Positions 5,379 through 5,909 of a stretch of DNA of 5,909 nt are shown here, one piece after another. Origin of the DNA: Candidatus Methanomethylicia archaeon. Its GTDB lineage: Archaea > Thermoproteota > Methanomethylicia > Methanomethylicales > Methanomethylicaceae. Numbering within the stretch: position 1 is the first letter of the stretch; each line of letters starts with the position of its first letter. The notes below the pieces were generated by a model that was not told the DNA's origin, made no database searches, and saw only the letters and a list, made by a program, of their open reading frames with translations. Position numbers and translations under genes: made by a program. Location of the stretch: assembly GCA_024464205.1 (NCBI GenBank), contig JANHAI010000071.1:1-5909 (forward strand). Direction: 5' to 3'.

Positions 5379-5394
5379 TTATATAAGCTTTTTT
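5379..5394 (-). promoter_or_regulatory. TATA promoter of the small membrane-protein gene (near-leaderless)
   Basis: TTATATAA (5379-5386) is preceded on the minus strand by an A-rich BRE-like AAAAAAGC (5387-5394). The TATA centre is about 33 bases from the ATG at 5349, so transcription should start near 5356. That leaves only about 6 bases of leader, and no Shine-Dalgarno is present, as in leaderless archaeal mRNAs. Confidence 0.7.
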
Positions 5395-5466
5395 GGGGGT
5401 TGCATCCCGGGCAGGAATGGACGAAAAAGTCTTACAGGTACCCTTCGGCGGCATTCGGAATTTTTA

Positions 5467-5487
5467 AGGGAGGTTCCGGGCCTTCCT
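5467..5487 (-). other. Possible hairpin after the HMG-CoA reductase stop
   Basis: On the minus strand AGGAAGG and CCTCCCT can pair with one A/C mismatch around a seven-base loop (5474-5480). The site begins 3 bases after the TAG. AT-rich sequence follows (5461-5466), but without a real T-run, so terminator function is doubtful. Confidence 0.3.
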
Positions 5488-5489
5488 CG

Positions 5490-5909
5490 CTAAGGCTGTT
5501 TTTTGATCGAATTGAGTATCTCCTTAGCCCTGTCCACCCTTATGGCCTTCTCGCGCACCATTTGGTCTGCGACCATGTCGACCATGCCTTCAGGCACGCC
5601 CGCCATTATCGCTATGTTCCTGGCGTGCAGCGCCATGTGCCCCCTCTGGATCCCCTCATCGGCGAGCGCCCGCAGCGCAGCCAGGTTCTGTGCCAGCCCC
5701 ACAGCTGCCATTACCTCAGAGAGCTCCCTGGCTGAAGAGACCTTGAGGATCTTCAGCGCCACCTTTGCAATCGGATGGACCTTCGTTAAGCCCCCGACGG
5801 TCCCGACAGCCATCGGCATCTCGATGGATCCCACGAGGTCGCCATCGGCGTCCTTCTCCCATACGGTCAGGGGCATATACCTCCCACTTCGCGCCGCATA
5901 GGCATGAGC
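5490..5909 (-). CDS. mvaA: Class II HMG-CoA reductase, C-terminal 139 residues (5' end outside window)
   Basis: The frame is open from the window edge to a TAG at 5490-5492. The enzyme converts HMG-CoA to mevalonate, the committed step toward isoprenoids and archaeal ether lipids. In this fragment I see [10 protein letters not shown] at the start, VGTVGG (35-40), KVHP (43-46) and [16 protein letters not shown] (71-86). Next comes [11 protein letters not shown] (88-98), whose GHM histidine I align with the catalytic His381 of the Pseudomonas mevalonii enzyme. A helical C-terminal flap follows. These match class II (bacterial-type) enzymes rather than class I, which ends around a GHLV..HM..HNR-type motif. 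Class II enzymes are about 420-430 residues long, so about two thirds lies beyond the window. The ATG at 5876 is internal. The cofactor preference cannot be judged here. Confidence 0.92.
   Translation of the reverse strand, partial: AHAYAARSGRYMPLTVWEKDADGDLVGSIEMPMAVGTVGGLTKVHPIAKVALKILKVSSARELSEVMAAVGLAQNLAALRALADEGIQRGHMALHARNIAIMAGVPEGMVDMVADQMVREKAIRVDRAKEILNSIKKQP

Noticed and set aside
5350..5454. N-terminal extension of the small membrane protein to a start at 5454
   Set aside because: The extension contains the TATA box at 5379-5386, and its residues are not hydrophobic or domain-like. The inner ATG begins directly with a transmembrane segment.
5400..5901. Plus-strand frames over the HMG-CoA reductase region
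   Set aside because: They are shadows of the class II HMG-CoA reductase reading frame on the minus strand.

Overview
The window looks archaeal. All three promoter-like sites I can see are of the TATA/BRE type, about 25 bases ahead of the likely transcript starts. Genes end in short U-tracts, arginine is mostly AGG/AGA, and one gene encodes a secreted, sequon-rich, membrane-anchored surface protein of archaeal style. I cannot name the lineage. The class II HMG-CoA reductase is not the usual archaeal type; from memory it occurs in Archaeoglobales and Thermoplasmatales and is attributed to transfer from bacteria.

Layout: (1) 1-1159, plus strand: the 3' end of a gene whose C-terminus looks like DUF2795, overlapped by 8 bp by a full DUF72 (YecE-like) gene that starts at TTG. 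(2) 1160-1267: a short gap between convergent genes, with a 12-bp palindrome and a minus-strand U-tract. (3) 1268-3091, minus strand: a 607-residue surface protein made of beta-sandwich repeats and an Ig-like domain, with a signal peptide and a C-terminal anchor. (4) 3092-3599: a roughly 500-bp divergent intergenic region holding promoters for both flanking genes and a long, foldable leader for the helicase. (5) 3600-4895, plus strand: a DEAD-box RNA helicase with an Arg/Gly-rich tail, followed by three successive hairpins and a T-tract. (6) 5065-5349, minus strand: a small two-helix membrane protein with a near-leaderless promoter. (7) 5490-5909, minus strand: the C-terminal third of class II HMG-CoA reductase (mevalonate pathway, archaeal lipid precursor), running off the window.

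The genes do not form one pathway. Only the first two look like an operon. I found no mobile element, CRISPR array, tRNA or rRNA, and no clear new multi-gene system. The most interesting part is the helicase locus. It has a strong TATA box about 120 bases ahead of the usable ATG, a dyad at the expected transcript start, and a stem-loop in the leader. The conserved Phe-Glu-Asp that normally begins a DEAD-box domain is encoded just upstream of the only usable ATG, behind two stop codons. A hairpin array follows the stop. Together these suggest post-transcriptional control of the kind reported for cold-induced helicases, or a small indel at the start.
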